The notes: a model not told the origin generated them from the letters alone. DNA of 9,092 nucleotides from Acidobacteriota bacterium (GCA_021780415.1 JAJXYW010000151.1:1-9092); one strand, 5' to 3'; positions 1 through 8,071 are shown, numbered from the stretch's first letter. A program made the numbers and translations.

Positions 1-2179
1 GATGCTCTGACTGGGGCAGAATCTCGTTCTCCAGCAGCGGCTGATACCCTACAAACGTATCCATCGCCCCCACCCTCCGCACCGGCGCATCCAGGTCATC
101 AAACAGCTCCTCCCCGATCCTCGCCGCGATCTCCGCGCCATACCCCCAGCTCTTCATATCTTCATGAGCCACAAGGACTTTGCTCGTCTTCTTCACCGAT
201 GTAGCAATCGTCTCCCAATCATACGGCGCCAGGCTCCGCAGATCGATCAACTCCACGTCGATCCCCACTTCGCGCTGCAACCTCTCCGCCGCCTGCAGTG
301 CCCGAGGCACCACCGCCCCATAGGTTATCACCGTTAAGTCCTTACCTGGCTTCACGATAGCCGCTTTCCCAAACGGAATCATAAACTCCGGCCCAGGATA
401 TGCAGCCCGACCAAACACCGACCGGTACAAGTTCTTGTGTTCCAGAAACAGCACCGGATCATCGCAACGAATCGCCGTACGCAATAAACCTATTGCATCC
501 AACGCATTAGAGGGCATCACCACCCTCACCCCCGGCGTATGCGTAAAGATGACCTCGCCCGACTGCGAGTGATAAATCGACCCGCCCGTCAAGTACCCCC
601 CCGCCGGAACCCGCATCACCAGCGGACAGGTGAACGTCCCATTCGACCGCCAGCGCATCAAGGCTAACTCGTTGCGCATCTGGTGCATAGCGGGCCAAAT
701 GTAATCAAAAAATTGAATCTCTATTACAGGCTTCAACCCGCGCACAGCCATCCCAATTGCCCGCCCCGTAATGTTCGCCTCAGCCAGCGGCGAGTTCCAC
801 ACCCGGTCCTTCCCAAACTCCTTCTGCAGCCCATGCGTGACCTTGAAGACCCCACCTTTCCCCTTCAATTTCCCCTTCAAAAGCCCTGCATCTCTTGTTA
901 AATCAGCAACATCCTCACCAAACACCACCACCCGCTCATCCCTCCGCATCTCATCTTTCAGGCAGTGGTTGATCAGATCCAGCATCGTATGCTCGGTCGC
1001 ACTGGCGGTTGGCTTTACCTCCGTCGCAAACACCGCATCGGTTGGCCTAAGTTCCTCAGAATAAACGTGTTTCAGGATCGACTCTGGCTGCGCCAGCACC
1101 GCCGCAAGTGCCCGGTCCGTCGCCCGCTGCACCTCTTCATCCACCTTGCGCTCGAGCTCGTTAATCCCCTCCGCATCAAGAACCCCTTCGCGCAGCAGCC
1201 ACATCTGCATCCGCGAGATCGGATCCCTCAGCGCATCCGCCTGTAACTCCTCTGGAGTCCTATAGTTGGTCTCATCATCCGACTGCGAATGCGAGTACGG
1301 ACGTACCACATGCGCATGCACCAGCGCCGGCCCATGACCCGCCCGGCAGTAGGCCACAGCCTCCACCATCGCCGCGTAGCTGGCCACCGCGTCGGTCCCA
1401 TCGATCTCTGCAAAGTGGAAGTTGGGAAAGTTCGCAACCAGCCGCGAAATGTTCCCCCCGGGGGTATTCGCCTCCACTGGCGTAGAGATCGCATAACCAT
1501 TATCTTCAACGAGATACAGCACCGGAAGCTTCCCATTCGAAGCCGTATTCAGAGACTCCCAGAACTCTCCCTGGCTGGTCGACCCCTCCCCAATCGACAC
1601 ATAGGTCACCTCATCGCCCCGAAACTTCACATCCTTGAACGCCCGATAATCCCCGGGAGCATTCTTCACCGCTTCAGGATGATGGTTGAAGTACCGCCCC
1701 GCCTCAGCGCACCCAATCGCATGCAGGCACTGCGTAGCCGTCGACGACGAAGGCGACACTATATTCAGCCGCTTACTCGTCCAGTGCGACGGCATTTGCC
1801 GACCTCCACTGGCAGGATCATCCGCTGCACCCACCGATTGCAGAAGTTGCTCCTCCACCGTATTCCCCAGCGTCAGGCACAGCGCGCGATCGCGGTAATA
1901 GGGGAAAAACCAGTCATACCCAGCCTTCAGCACCATCCCTGCTGCGACCTGCACGGCCTCATGTCCAGCACCGGAAAGCTGAAAGAAAATCTTCTGCTGC
2001 TTCTTCAACTGGATCTCGCGATCGTCCGTGCGCCGCGCCAGGTACATCAAGCGATAAAACTCGATCCACTGCGCGCGGCTCAATCCGGTCTTGTTCAACT
2101 CCACCGACGCTCCCTCCGCCCCTACCGCCTCAGCAGCCCGCAGGGCCACTTTTCCACTCGAACCATTCTTTTGTGCCAC
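1..2179 (-). CDS. 2-oxoacid dehydrogenase E1, alpha/beta fusion (probably 2-oxoisovalerate type), 3' end cut by window edge
   Basis: Thiamine-diphosphate enzyme that decarboxylates a 2-oxoacid and passes the acyl group to the lipoyl domain of an E2 partner; cytoplasmic. The 726 codons visible hold an alpha half (about residues 30-370) and a beta half (about 395-726), separate subunits in most bacteria. In the alpha half the ThDP/Mg motif lies at 197-232: it begins [11 protein letters not shown] and ends EDNGYAIS, with Asn227 as the expected metal ligand and Glu198 where Asp is usual. [11 protein letters not shown] (293-303) matches the phosphorylation-loop region. In the beta half, GEDVA (421), NSPLAEANI (462-470, with the ThDP-activating Glu467) and IYHSQSGE (535-542) are recognisable. 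The start is GTG at 2179 with AGGTGA eight bases upstream; an in-frame TGA at 2198-2200 limits any extension to one other GTG (2191), which lacks a spaced ribosome site. The last residues, [18 protein letters not shown], resemble the normal beta C-terminus, so perhaps 10-25 residues are missing. Substrate choice (branched-chain rather than pyruvate or acetoin) is inferred from resemblance to fused E1 proteins of Bacteroidetes and Acidobacteria. Confidence 0.93.
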   Translation of the reverse strand, partial: MAQKNGSSGKVALRAAEAVGAEGASVELNKTGLSRAQWIEFYRLMYLARRTDDREIQLKKQQKIFFQLSGAGHEAVQVAAGMVLKAGYDWFFPYYRDRALCLTLGNTVEEQLLQSVGAADDPASGGRQMPSHWTSKRLNIVSPSSSTATQCLHAIGCAEAGRYFNHHPEAVKNAPGDYRAFKDVKFRGDEVTYVSIGEGSTSQGEFWESLNTASNGKLPVLYLVEDNGYAISTPVEANTPGGNISRLVANFPNFHFAEIDGTDAVASYAAMVEAVAYCRAGHGPALVHAHVVRPYSHSQSDDETNYRTPEELQADALRDPISRMQMWLLREGVLDAEGINELERKVDEEVQRATDRALAAVLAQPESILKHVYSEELRPTDAVFATEVKPTASATEHTMLDLINHCLKDEMRRDERVVVFGEDVADLTRDAGLLKGKLKGKGGVFKVTHGLQKEFGKDRVWNSPLAEANITGRAIGMAVRGLKPVIEIQFFDYIWPAMHQMRNELALMRWRSNGTFTCPLVMRVPAGGYLTGGSIYHSQSGEVIFTHTPGVRVVMPSNALDAIGLLRTAIRCDDPVLFLEHKNLYRSVFGRAAYPGPEFMIPFGKAAIVKPGKDLTVITYGAVVPRALQAAERLQREVGIDVELIDLRSLAPYDWETIATSVKKTSKVLVAHEDMKSWGYGAEIAARIGEELFDDLDAPVRRVGAMDTFVGYQPLLENEILPQSEH

Positions 2180-2187
2180 GGCGCAAA

Positions 2188-2193
2188 TCACCT
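2188..2193 (-). promoter_or_regulatory. Shine-Dalgarno of the E1 fusion gene
   Basis: Reads AGGTGA on the minus strand, eight bases before the GTG at 2179. It decides between two in-frame GTG codons (2179 and 2191) that follow the upstream in-frame stop. Confidence 0.7.
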
Positions 2194-2337
2194 TTCTTCA
2201 ACCCAGAGATTCTACTCATATCCCCCTATTCAGAGTAGCCCCCTCTTTCCACATCCATAGCCCCACCTCTTCGGAAATCGGTCACTGCTTCTCCCAGCTC
2301 ACACGGCTCCAGTATCCTGAATTTAGGGGATACCCTC

Positions 2338-2341
2338 AGGA
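2338..2341 (+). promoter_or_regulatory. Shine-Dalgarno of the MscS gene, deciding an AUU start
   Basis: AGGA at 2338-2341 lies seven bases before the ATT codon at 2349-2351, ideal spacing. It is the main reason for placing the channel's start at a non-canonical codon, since no ATG, GTG or TTG is available in this frame nearby. Confidence 0.45.
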
Positions 2342-2348
2342 CACCGCC

Positions 2349-3326
2349 ATTATCATCCTTCTCTCCGCTCCCGCCCCTCACCTCACCGACTCCATTCCCC
2401 AGGATGAGCGCTTCTTCGCGCACGTCGAGCAGGGGTGGCGACTCGATCTCACCGACTTCGTACAGAACGGAGTCCCCAGGCTCCTCTTCGCCCTGCTGCT
2501 GGCCTTCATCTTTCAGTCCGTCATCTCGTTCTTCATCAAACGTCTGCACCGCCGCGCAGACAGCCTCGTCGGCAACGCCCAGCGCTCGGCGCAACTCCGC
2601 ACCATGGCAGCCATCCTACGCGCCACTTCCTACGCCATCGTTGGCTTCTATCTCTTCACCCAGGTTCTCGCCGCACTCGGGGTCTCGCTCGGCCCCTTCA
2701 TCGCCTCGGCAGGCGTCATCGGTCTGGGCATCAGCTTTGGCGCGCAGTCCATCTTCAAGGACATGCTCACTGGCATCTTCATCCTCATCGAAAACCAGTA
2801 CTCCGTCGGCGACATCATCCGCATCGCCGGCCTCACCGGCACCGTCGAAGACCTCACCCTCCGCGTCACCAAGCTCCGCGACTCCGACGGCACCGTCCAC
2901 ATCGTTCCCAACAGCCAGATCACCACCGTCTCGAACCTATCCCGCGACTTCGCCGTCGGCACTCTCAACATCTCCGTCGACGCCCGCGAAGATCCCGACC
3001 GCGTCATCGCCGTCCTCAAGAGCCTCGCCGTTCAGGTCCGCAAAGACGAGGCCTTCAAGGACATCGTCATCTCCGACCCCAACGTTCTCGGCGTCGACAA
3101 GATCAGTGGTTACGAGGTCGTATACCCCCTCAATGTCCGCGTCATGGTCAACCAGCGCGATGGCGTCATGCGCGAGCTACGCCGCCGCGTCCTGCTCGCC
3201 TTCAACAAGGAAAAGATCGCCTTCGGCTCCTCCAACAGCACCCTCATCGTCCAGGGCCCTACCGCCCCAGCCACCCCCAACCCGCTCGACCCCGGCCCTC
3301 CCCCCAGCGCAGCAACTCCGCGATAA
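2349..3326 (+). CDS. Small-conductance mechanosensitive channel, MscS family
   Basis: Membrane channel of the inner membrane that opens under tension and releases solutes on osmotic downshock; the family forms heptamers. With the start at ATT 2349 the product has 325 residues, close to the E. coli MscS length. Visible are a hydrophobic segment at 42-63, a second at about 86-112, and the pore-lining third helix with its conserved continuation at about 114-155, including GVIGLGISFGAQSIFKD and GIFILIENQYSVGD. The beta domain follows (IRIAGLTGTVEDLTLR, then DGTVHIVPNSQI at 180-191), then the alpha/beta C-terminal domain and a Pro-rich tail from about 303. The start is the uncertain part: in this frame the first codons able to act as usual starts are TTG at 2091, inside the divergent E1 gene, and ATG at 2604, which would delete the first membrane helix. 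ATT 2349 has AGGA seven bases upstream and gives a plausible N-terminus, MIILLSAPAPHL. The gene stands alone and ends 21 bases from the convergent YyaL gene. Family assignment is firm; the start is inferred. Confidence 0.9.
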   Translation: MIILLSAPAPHLTDSIPQDERFFAHVEQGWRLDLTDFVQNGVPRLLFALLLAFIFQSVISFFIKRLHRRADSLVGNAQRSAQLRTMAAILRATSYAIVGFYLFTQVLAALGVSLGPFIASAGVIGLGISFGAQSIFKDMLTGIFILIENQYSVGDIIRIAGLTGTVEDLTLRVTKLRDSDGTVHIVPNSQITTVSNLSRDFAVGTLNISVDAREDPDRVIAVLKSLAVQVRKDEAFKDIVISDPNVLGVDKISGYEVVYPLNVRVMVNQRDGVMRELRRRVLLAFNKEKIAFGSSNSTLIVQGPTAPATPNPLDPGPPPSAATPR

Positions 3327-3347
3327 CCCCAAACAAACACGCGGGCT

Positions 3348-5465
3348 CTAGCCCTCTGGTGCGCCGGCGTTCAACGCAGCGCGCAACGCCTCTACACTCC
3401 GCACCGGCGGCAGACAAGTATTCCCCCGACACACCACCGCCAGGCTCCCATCGGACGCCGGCAGATGCGGCAGCGTCTCTGCCAGCGCCGGCGGCAGCGC
3501 TCCAAGTTGCTCCTTCCGCAGCCGAATCACACTCTTGTTCACCGCATACCAGCCCATCGCCGTTGCCGCCAAATCCTCCGCCTTCGCATCGTCGCCAATC
3601 ACGCACACCTGCACCGGCCCCTCTACAGCTCGCCGTAGCGCCAGCGCATAGTTCGCCGCATACAGCCCGAAGTGCTCCACGATCCCCGCGAATGTCTCCA
3701 GGGTTTCCTGTGCCCGCGTCTCATATACTGCCTCGCCCGTCAGCGCCACCAGCCGCAGCAGCACCGTCGCTGCCACAGCATTCCCCGCCGGTGTCGGCGA
3801 ATCCTGCATCGGCTTCCGCCGCACACTCAGCGCCCCAAGCGCCTCCGCATCCACCTCCGTATCGAAGAAGCCGCCGCCCGTCGCATCATAGAACCGCGCC
3901 AGCATCGCATCGCCAATCTCCTTCGCCGCAACGTAATACCGGAACTCCCCAGAAGTCTCCCACGCATCCAGCGCCGCATTCGCAATGAACGCATAGTCCT
4001 CCAGCCCTCCCGCAACGCGCGCGCCAGCTATACCCTCGCCATACGCCACCACATGCGCCATCCCGACGTTCACATCCCACACGGTCCTCAGCACCCTGTC
4101 CAACGACTTCAGCGCAAACTCCACCGCTGCCTTCAGCCCGAGTGCCCGCCCCGCCGCCAGGTACGCCGAGACGCACATTCCATTCCAACCCGTATAAACA
4201 GTCCGATCCACATAAGGAGTCTTGCGCAGCAATCGCGCCGCATACATCTTCCGCTTCACCGCATCGACGGTTACCTCATGATGTTTCGCCGCACCCGCAG
4301 CCCGCTTCAGCACATTCTTCGCCGGATTATGGTGCATGTCCCCCACCACCCGCAGATCAAAGTACCTCTCCGCAACCGCAAACTCCTCCGCGGTCAGCAC
4401 AGCCTTCGCCTCATCGCGCGTCCACGTAAAGTAGTCGCCATCATCCTCCAGCGAATCATCCGCATCCTGCGAAGCATAGAACCCACCCGCCTCACGATCG
4501 CTCAGCCACTCATCCATCCAGCGCAGAATATCCTTCGCCACGCGAGCGAACTCCGTCCCTTCCTCAGTCCCGGCAAAGCTCTGCGCCGCATGAGCATAAT
4601 TTTTCAGCAGTTCGCTATTGTCATACGCCATCTTCTCAAAGTGCGGCACCACCCACCGCTCATCCACTGAGTAGCGATGGAACCCGCCCGCAAGCTGGTC
4701 ATAGATTCCGCCCGCGGCCATCTTCTCCAGCGTCACCGTCGCCACATGCTTTGCGCGAGCCACATCTTCCCCACCCCTCCCCGCCGCGTCGATCAGCAGA
4801 TCAAGCGCCCCCGCATGCGGAAACTTCGGCTGCGATCCAAACCCGCCATTGCGTTCATCGAACTGCTTCACAATCGACTCAATGACCTTCGCCAGCAGCG
4901 GCTCTCCGGGCTTTTCAGCTCTCCCTGAGAAGCTCTCATTGTGCTCAATAGCCATCATCACGCTACCGGCCGAGTCCTCCACCTCCTCCCGCCGATTCAC
5001 AAACGCATCGGCCATCGTCAGCAGCACCCGCTGAAAGCTCGGCCGCCCATACCGCTCGTCGGGAGGAAAGTATGTCCCCCCAAAATAGGGCTTGCCCTCC
5101 GGAGTAAGAAACGCCGTCAGCGGCCACCCCCCCTGCCCGCTAATGGCCGACACCGCCGCCTGATACCGCGTGTCCACATCGGGCCGCTCGTCGCGATCCA
5201 CCTTCACGGCCACAAACTTCGTGTTAATAATCTCCGCCGTTGCAGGATCCTCATAGCTCTCGCGGTCCATCACATGGCACCAGTGGCACCACACCGCGCC
5301 GACATCCAGCAGCACCGGCTTATTCTCACGCCGCGCCTTCGCAAACGCCTCCGCGCCCCACTCATTCCACTCAATCGGCTGGTGCTGCGCCGACCGCAGA
5401 TACGCCGACGCTGCCCGGCTCAAAGAATTCAGCTTCACATCACTCTTCAACGATTCATCGCTCAT
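3348..5465 (-). CDS. DUF255 / YyaL (SSP411-like) thioredoxin-domain protein
   Basis: A 705-residue protein of the YyaL/SSP411 family: an N-terminal thioredoxin-like domain joined to an (alpha/alpha)6-barrel resembling glycosidases and epimerases. The biochemical role of bacterial members is not settled, so none is assigned. The family signatures are clear. The CxxC is Cys60-His-Trp-Cys63 in WCHWCHVMDRESYED. Then come KVDRDERPDVD (88-98), GGWPLTAFLTPEGKPYFGGT (112-131), GGFGSQPKFPH (207-217), YDQLAGGFHRYSVDERW (255-271), PHFEKMAYDN (274-283), FYASQDADD (329-337), WNGM (427-430) and PTPAGNAVAA (557-566). A C-terminal VCRGNTCLPP is also typical. Length equals a full-size member. No signal peptide is seen, so it is probably cytoplasmic. 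The start used is ATG 5465, which gives the family's normal N-terminal length, but GGAGG sits only two bases before it. ATG 5501 in the same frame has AAGG seven bases upstream and would add 12 residues. It is divergent from recQ and convergent with the MscS gene. Confidence 0.93.
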   Translation of the reverse strand: MSDESLKSDVKLNSLSRAASAYLRSAQHQPIEWNEWGAEAFAKARRENKPVLLDVGAVWCHWCHVMDRESYEDPATAEIINTKFVAVKVDRDERPDVDTRYQAAVSAISGQGGWPLTAFLTPEGKPYFGGTYFPPDERYGRPSFQRVLLTMADAFVNRREEVEDSAGSVMMAIEHNESFSGRAEKPGEPLLAKVIESIVKQFDERNGGFGSQPKFPHAGALDLLIDAAGRGGEDVARAKHVATVTLEKMAAGGIYDQLAGGFHRYSVDERWVVPHFEKMAYDNSELLKNYAHAAQSFAGTEEGTEFARVAKDILRWMDEWLSDREAGGFYASQDADDSLEDDGDYFTWTRDEAKAVLTAEEFAVAERYFDLRVVGDMHHNPAKNVLKRAAGAAKHHEVTVDAVKRKMYAARLLRKTPYVDRTVYTGWNGMCVSAYLAAGRALGLKAAVEFALKSLDRVLRTVWDVNVGMAHVVAYGEGIAGARVAGGLEDYAFIANAALDAWETSGEFRYYVAAKEIGDAMLARFYDATGGGFFDTEVDAEALGALSVRRKPMQDSPTPAGNAVAATVLLRLVALTGEAVYETRAQETLETFAGIVEHFGLYAANYALALRRAVEGPVQVCVIGDDAKAEDLAATAMGWYAVNKSVIRLRKEQLGALPPALAETLPHLPASDGSLAVVCRGNTCLPPVRSVEALRAALNAGAPEG

Positions 5466-5578
5466 CACCTCCCAGTCTACCGTCACCGATCGGGAAACCA
5501 TCTCTGTGCCTTCGTCTTCAAGGTGCGCCACGTCCGCAACTCTCCACGGCAAACATTATGCGAAGATAAACGCAGTCA
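5466..5578. promoter_or_regulatory. Divergent intergenic region between the YyaL gene and recQ
   Basis: About 113 bases between the two divergent start codons, expected to carry both promoters. The AT-richest part is 5551-5570. It contains CATAAT on the minus strand (5555-5560) as a possible -10 for the YyaL gene and GATAAA on the plus strand (5565-5570) as a possible -10 for recQ. Neither has a good -35 at 16-18 bases. If the YyaL gene really starts at 5501 the shared region shrinks to 77 bases. No clear operator was seen. Confidence 0.25.
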
Positions 5579-8071
5579 ATGCCCACGCTTCAGCAAACCG
5601 AGACCCTCTCCGAGCTTCTGCACCGCGTCTTCGGTCACCGCGAGTTTCGCCCTCACCAGCAGGTCGTCTGCGAGGCAGCCGCCAGCGGCCGCGACGTCCT
5701 TCTCGTCATGCCCACCGGAGCCGGCAAGAGTCTCTGCTACCAACTCCCGGCCCTCGGTCGCGGCGGCACCGCGCTCGTCATCTCGCCGCTCATCGCGCTC
5801 ATGGACGACCAGGCCTCCAAACTCACCGCCCTTGGCCTCCGTGTCGCCCGCGTCCACTCCGGCCTCTCCCGCGACGACGCCCGCCAGGCCTGCCGCGACT
5901 ACCTCGCCGGCTCCCTCGACTTCCTCTTTATCGCTCCCGAGCGCATGCGAGTCCCCGGCTTCCCCGAGATGCTCGCCAAGCGCAAGCCCGTTCTCGTCGC
6001 CATCGACGAAGCCCACTGCATCTCGGCCTGGGGTCACGACTTCCGCCCCGACTACCGAACGTTAGGCCAATATCTCCCGGCCCTCAGACCAGCTCCCATC
6101 ATCGCTCTCACCGCGACTGCCACTCCCACCGTCCAGCGCGACATCGCCGTCCAACTCGACCTGCAAAGCCCAGCCACCTTCATCACCGGCTTCCGCCGCC
6201 ACAACCTCGCCATCCAGGCCATCGAACTCTCCAAGCCACAGCGCCCCGACTTCGCCCTCAAGCTCTTGCAGCAACCCAACTCCCTCCCCGCCATCGTCTA
6301 CGCAGGCTCGCGCAGGGACGCCGAAGAGTTCGCCTCAAAGTTTCACAAGCACTTCCCCACCGCCGCCTACCACGCAGGCCTCGACCCTTCAACACGCGAC
6401 CGCGTCCAACGAGCCTTCCTCTCCGGCAAGCTCGACGTCGTCGTAGCCACCGTAGCCTTCGGCATGGGCGTCGACAAGGCCGACGTCCGCACCGTCATCC
6501 ACGTTGCCCTCCCCGGCTCCGTCGAGGCCTTCTACCAGGAGATCGGCCGTGCCGGTCGCGACGGCCTCCCCTCCCGCACTGTTCTCCTCCACGGCTTCGC
6601 CGACCGTCGTCTTCAGGAGTTCTTCCTCGAAAAAAACTACCCTCCAACCTCCGATCTCGAGCGCGTAGCCGTCTGCCTCCCCGCCGATTTCACGCCCGTC
6701 GATGTTCTCCACAATGCGCTCATCAAAAAGCGCACCCCCATCGACCGCGAGACCCTCGACCGCACCATTGAGAAGCTCCTCGTCGCCGGCATAGCCCTCA
6801 TGGACATGAACGGCGACGTCCGTCTCGCCGACGACCAGCAGCCCGGCAAGGCCAAGTGGCAATCAGCCTACGAGTCGCAGGTCGCCGTCCGCCGCGCCCA
6901 GATCGACAGCATGATCGCCTTCGCCGAATCCACCGCCTGCCGCATGGCAGCCCTCGTCCAGCACTTCGGCGACACCACCGACAAGGCTCTCCCCTGCGGC
7001 CTCTGCGACATCTGCAACCCCGGCAGCGACGCCGCCGCACAGTCCGCCCACCAACCCAACTCCCACGAGCGAGCCTGGCTCCTCCAGATCCTCTCCGCAC
7101 TCGAACACCGCAGCACCTCCACCGGCAAGCTCTTCACCGACTTGCACCTCATGAAGGATCGCAAGGACTTCGATACCCTCCTCGACGGTCTCGCCCGCGC
7201 CGGTCTCATCACCCTCACGAACGACACCTTCCGCAACCCCGAAGGCCGCGACATCACATACCGCAAAGCCACCATCACCCACGAAGGCCGCACCCCCGAC
7301 GACGCTACTCTTGACACCGTCTGGCTCCGCACCACCCTCTCGTCCGCACCGTCGAGAAAGAAGAGCAGCACCAAATCCCGCAGCACAAAGACCCCCACCG
7401 ATCACACCCTCAATCCAGCCGCTGAGAAGCTCTTTGAACAACTCCGCGCATGGCGCACCGAGCAAGCCCGTCCAACCCGCACCCCCGCCTTCCTGATCCT
7501 CCCCGACGCTGTCCTCCGCGCCATCGCCCATGCGGCTCCACAGAACCTCACCGCCCTCCACGCCGTCCCCGGCATGGGCCCCAGCAAAGTAGACCGCTAC
7601 GGCGCAGACCTCATCGCTCTCTGCCGAGGCGACCGTTCCCCCACCTCAAAGCCAATTCCGCAATCGCTGTCGTCCCAACCGGAGCAGCAATCATCGACCT
7701 CCCGTCCATTGCCCTCTCGTCCAACACAAAAACCGCTGTCATCTCGACCGAAGCGCAGCGAAGTGGAGAGACCCGCAGTTCCGGCCACCACCACCTCAGC
7801 CGTCCACCAGAACAAGCACACCGCCACGCCACAACCACCCTCTGAACTCACCTCCACCCAACAGGCTCTCGAAGCCCGCCTCAAAGACTGGCGTCGCGAG
7901 GAAGCCAAAGCCGCTGGCCTTCCCACCTTCTTCATCCTCTCAGACACCGTCCTCCGCAACATCACGCTAGCCGCTCCCGCTACGCTCGACGACCTGCGCA
8001 ACATCCGCGGAGCCAGCCCCGAAAAGATCACTCAGTTCGGCGCCACACTCCTCGACCTCTGCCGCCCCTGA
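5579..8071 (+). CDS. recQ: ATP-dependent DNA helicase RecQ with two C-terminal HRDC domains
   Basis: 3'-5' superfamily 2 helicase acting in recombination and repair of stalled forks; 830 residues, longer than E. coli RecQ (about 610). Order of parts: N-terminal FRPHQQVV (Q-motif region, 23-30); Walker A PTGAGKS (45-51); DEAH at 143-146, followed by the aromatic-rich loop CISAWGHDFRPDYR; ALTATAT (176-182); VATVAFGMGVDKADVR (289-304); QEIGRAGRDG (320-329). An extra segment of roughly 90 residues (about 360-450) comes before the zinc site, whose ligands are Cys454, Cys473, Cys476 and Cys479; such a spacer is also known, from memory, in actinobacterial RecQ. A winged-helix-like region (about 495-570) follows, then HRDC-1 (about 612-684), a low-complexity Ser/Pro/Gln/Arg linker (about 685-757) and HRDC-2 (about 758-830). 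The two HRDC copies share the patterns FxILxDxVLRxI and AxLxxLCR. The linker contains a dispersed DNA repeat in frame. The start ATG 5579 agrees with the family's N-terminus, but its ribosome site is weak (GAAG about 13 bases upstream). Divergent from the YyaL gene. Confidence 0.96.
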   Translation: MPTLQQTETLSELLHRVFGHREFRPHQQVVCEAAASGRDVLLVMPTGAGKSLCYQLPALGRGGTALVISPLIALMDDQASKLTALGLRVARVHSGLSRDDARQACRDYLAGSLDFLFIAPERMRVPGFPEMLAKRKPVLVAIDEAHCISAWGHDFRPDYRTLGQYLPALRPAPIIALTATATPTVQRDIAVQLDLQSPATFITGFRRHNLAIQAIELSKPQRPDFALKLLQQPNSLPAIVYAGSRRDAEEFASKFHKHFPTAAYHAGLDPSTRDRVQRAFLSGKLDVVVATVAFGMGVDKADVRTVIHVALPGSVEAFYQEIGRAGRDGLPSRTVLLHGFADRRLQEFFLEKNYPPTSDLERVAVCLPADFTPVDVLHNALIKKRTPIDRETLDRTIEKLLVAGIALMDMNGDVRLADDQQPGKAKWQSAYESQVAVRRAQIDSMIAFAESTACRMAALVQHFGDTTDKALPCGLCDICNPGSDAAAQSAHQPNSHERAWLLQILSALEHRSTSTGKLFTDLHLMKDRKDFDTLLDGLARAGLITLTNDTFRNPEGRDITYRKATITHEGRTPDDATLDTVWLRTTLSSAPSRKKSSTKSRSTKTPTDHTLNPAAEKLFEQLRAWRTEQARPTRTPAFLILPDAVLRAIAHAAPQNLTALHAVPGMGPSKVDRYGADLIALCRGDRSPTSKPIPQSLSSQPEQQSSTSRPLPSRPTQKPLSSRPKRSEVERPAVPATTTSAVHQNKHTATPQPPSELTSTQQALEARLKDWRREEAKAAGLPTFFILSDTVLRNITLAAPATLDDLRNIRGASPEKITQFGATLLDLCRP
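7666..7685 (+). repeat. Decayed second copy of the recQ linker repeat
   Basis: Aligned without gaps to 7735-7754, 16 of 20 bases agree and all four differences are transitions. The copies are 69 bases (23 codons) apart, so both are read in the same frame (LSSQPEQ versus LSSRPKR). It could be an older insertion or partial duplication of the same repeat, but the match is short and could be chance in a biased sequence. Confidence 0.35.
7735..7774 (+). repeat. Dispersed REP-like repeat inserted in frame within recQ
   Basis: The stretch begins GCTGTCATCTCGACCGAAGC and ends GTGGAGAGACCC, with TCTC near one end and GAGA near the other. I recall this motif as a very common intergenic repeat of Acidobacteria (variants of 'GTCATCTCGACC...GGAGAGACCC'); that is memory, not a search. 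Here it lies inside the HRDC-HRDC linker of recQ and is translated as LSSRPKRSEVERP without breaking the frame. Confidence 0.6.

Larger units (their letters stand above)
2180..2348. promoter_or_regulatory. Divergent intergenic region between E1 and the MscS channel
   Basis: About 170 bases that must hold the promoters of both divergent genes. For E1 a -10-like TAGAAT (minus strand, 2209-2214) lies 30 bases before its start codon, five of six matches to TATAAT, but I see no good -35 hexamer 16-18 bases upstream of it. For the channel the only -10-like hexamer is TATCCT at 2313-2318, also without a clear -35. No convincing operator palindrome was seen. The promoter positions are weak guesses. 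Confidence 0.3.

Noticed and set aside
1289..2260. Long plus-strand open frame opposite the E1 gene
   Set aside because: Arg/His/Pro-rich translation typical of antisense frames in GC-rich DNA; the opposite strand encodes a clear E1 protein.
2091..2348. Upstream extension of the MscS frame to TTG 2091
   Set aside because: It would overlap the start of the divergent E1 gene by 89 bases, has no membrane or family similarity, and is open only because of base composition.
2404..3351. Ser/Pro/Thr-rich frame overlapping the MscS gene
   Set aside because: Shadow frame of the channel gene; low-complexity composition and no recognisable motif.
3343..3354. GGGC-TCTA-GCCC mini-hairpin between the convergent MscS and YyaL genes
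   Set aside because: Four-base-pair stem without a T tract and overlapping the YyaL stop codon; too weak to call a terminator.
2435..3988. Long Arg/His/Pro-rich frame spanning MscS and the end of the YyaL gene
   Set aside because: Runs through two genes on opposite strands, with composition expected from frame shadowing.
5506..6771. Open frame overlapping the first half of recQ
   Set aside because: Arg/Pro/His-rich shadow; recQ is unambiguous in the other frame.
6389..6862. Acidic Gly/Val-rich minus-strand frame opposite recQ
   Set aside because: Antisense shadow with biased composition, no ribosome site and no family resemblance.
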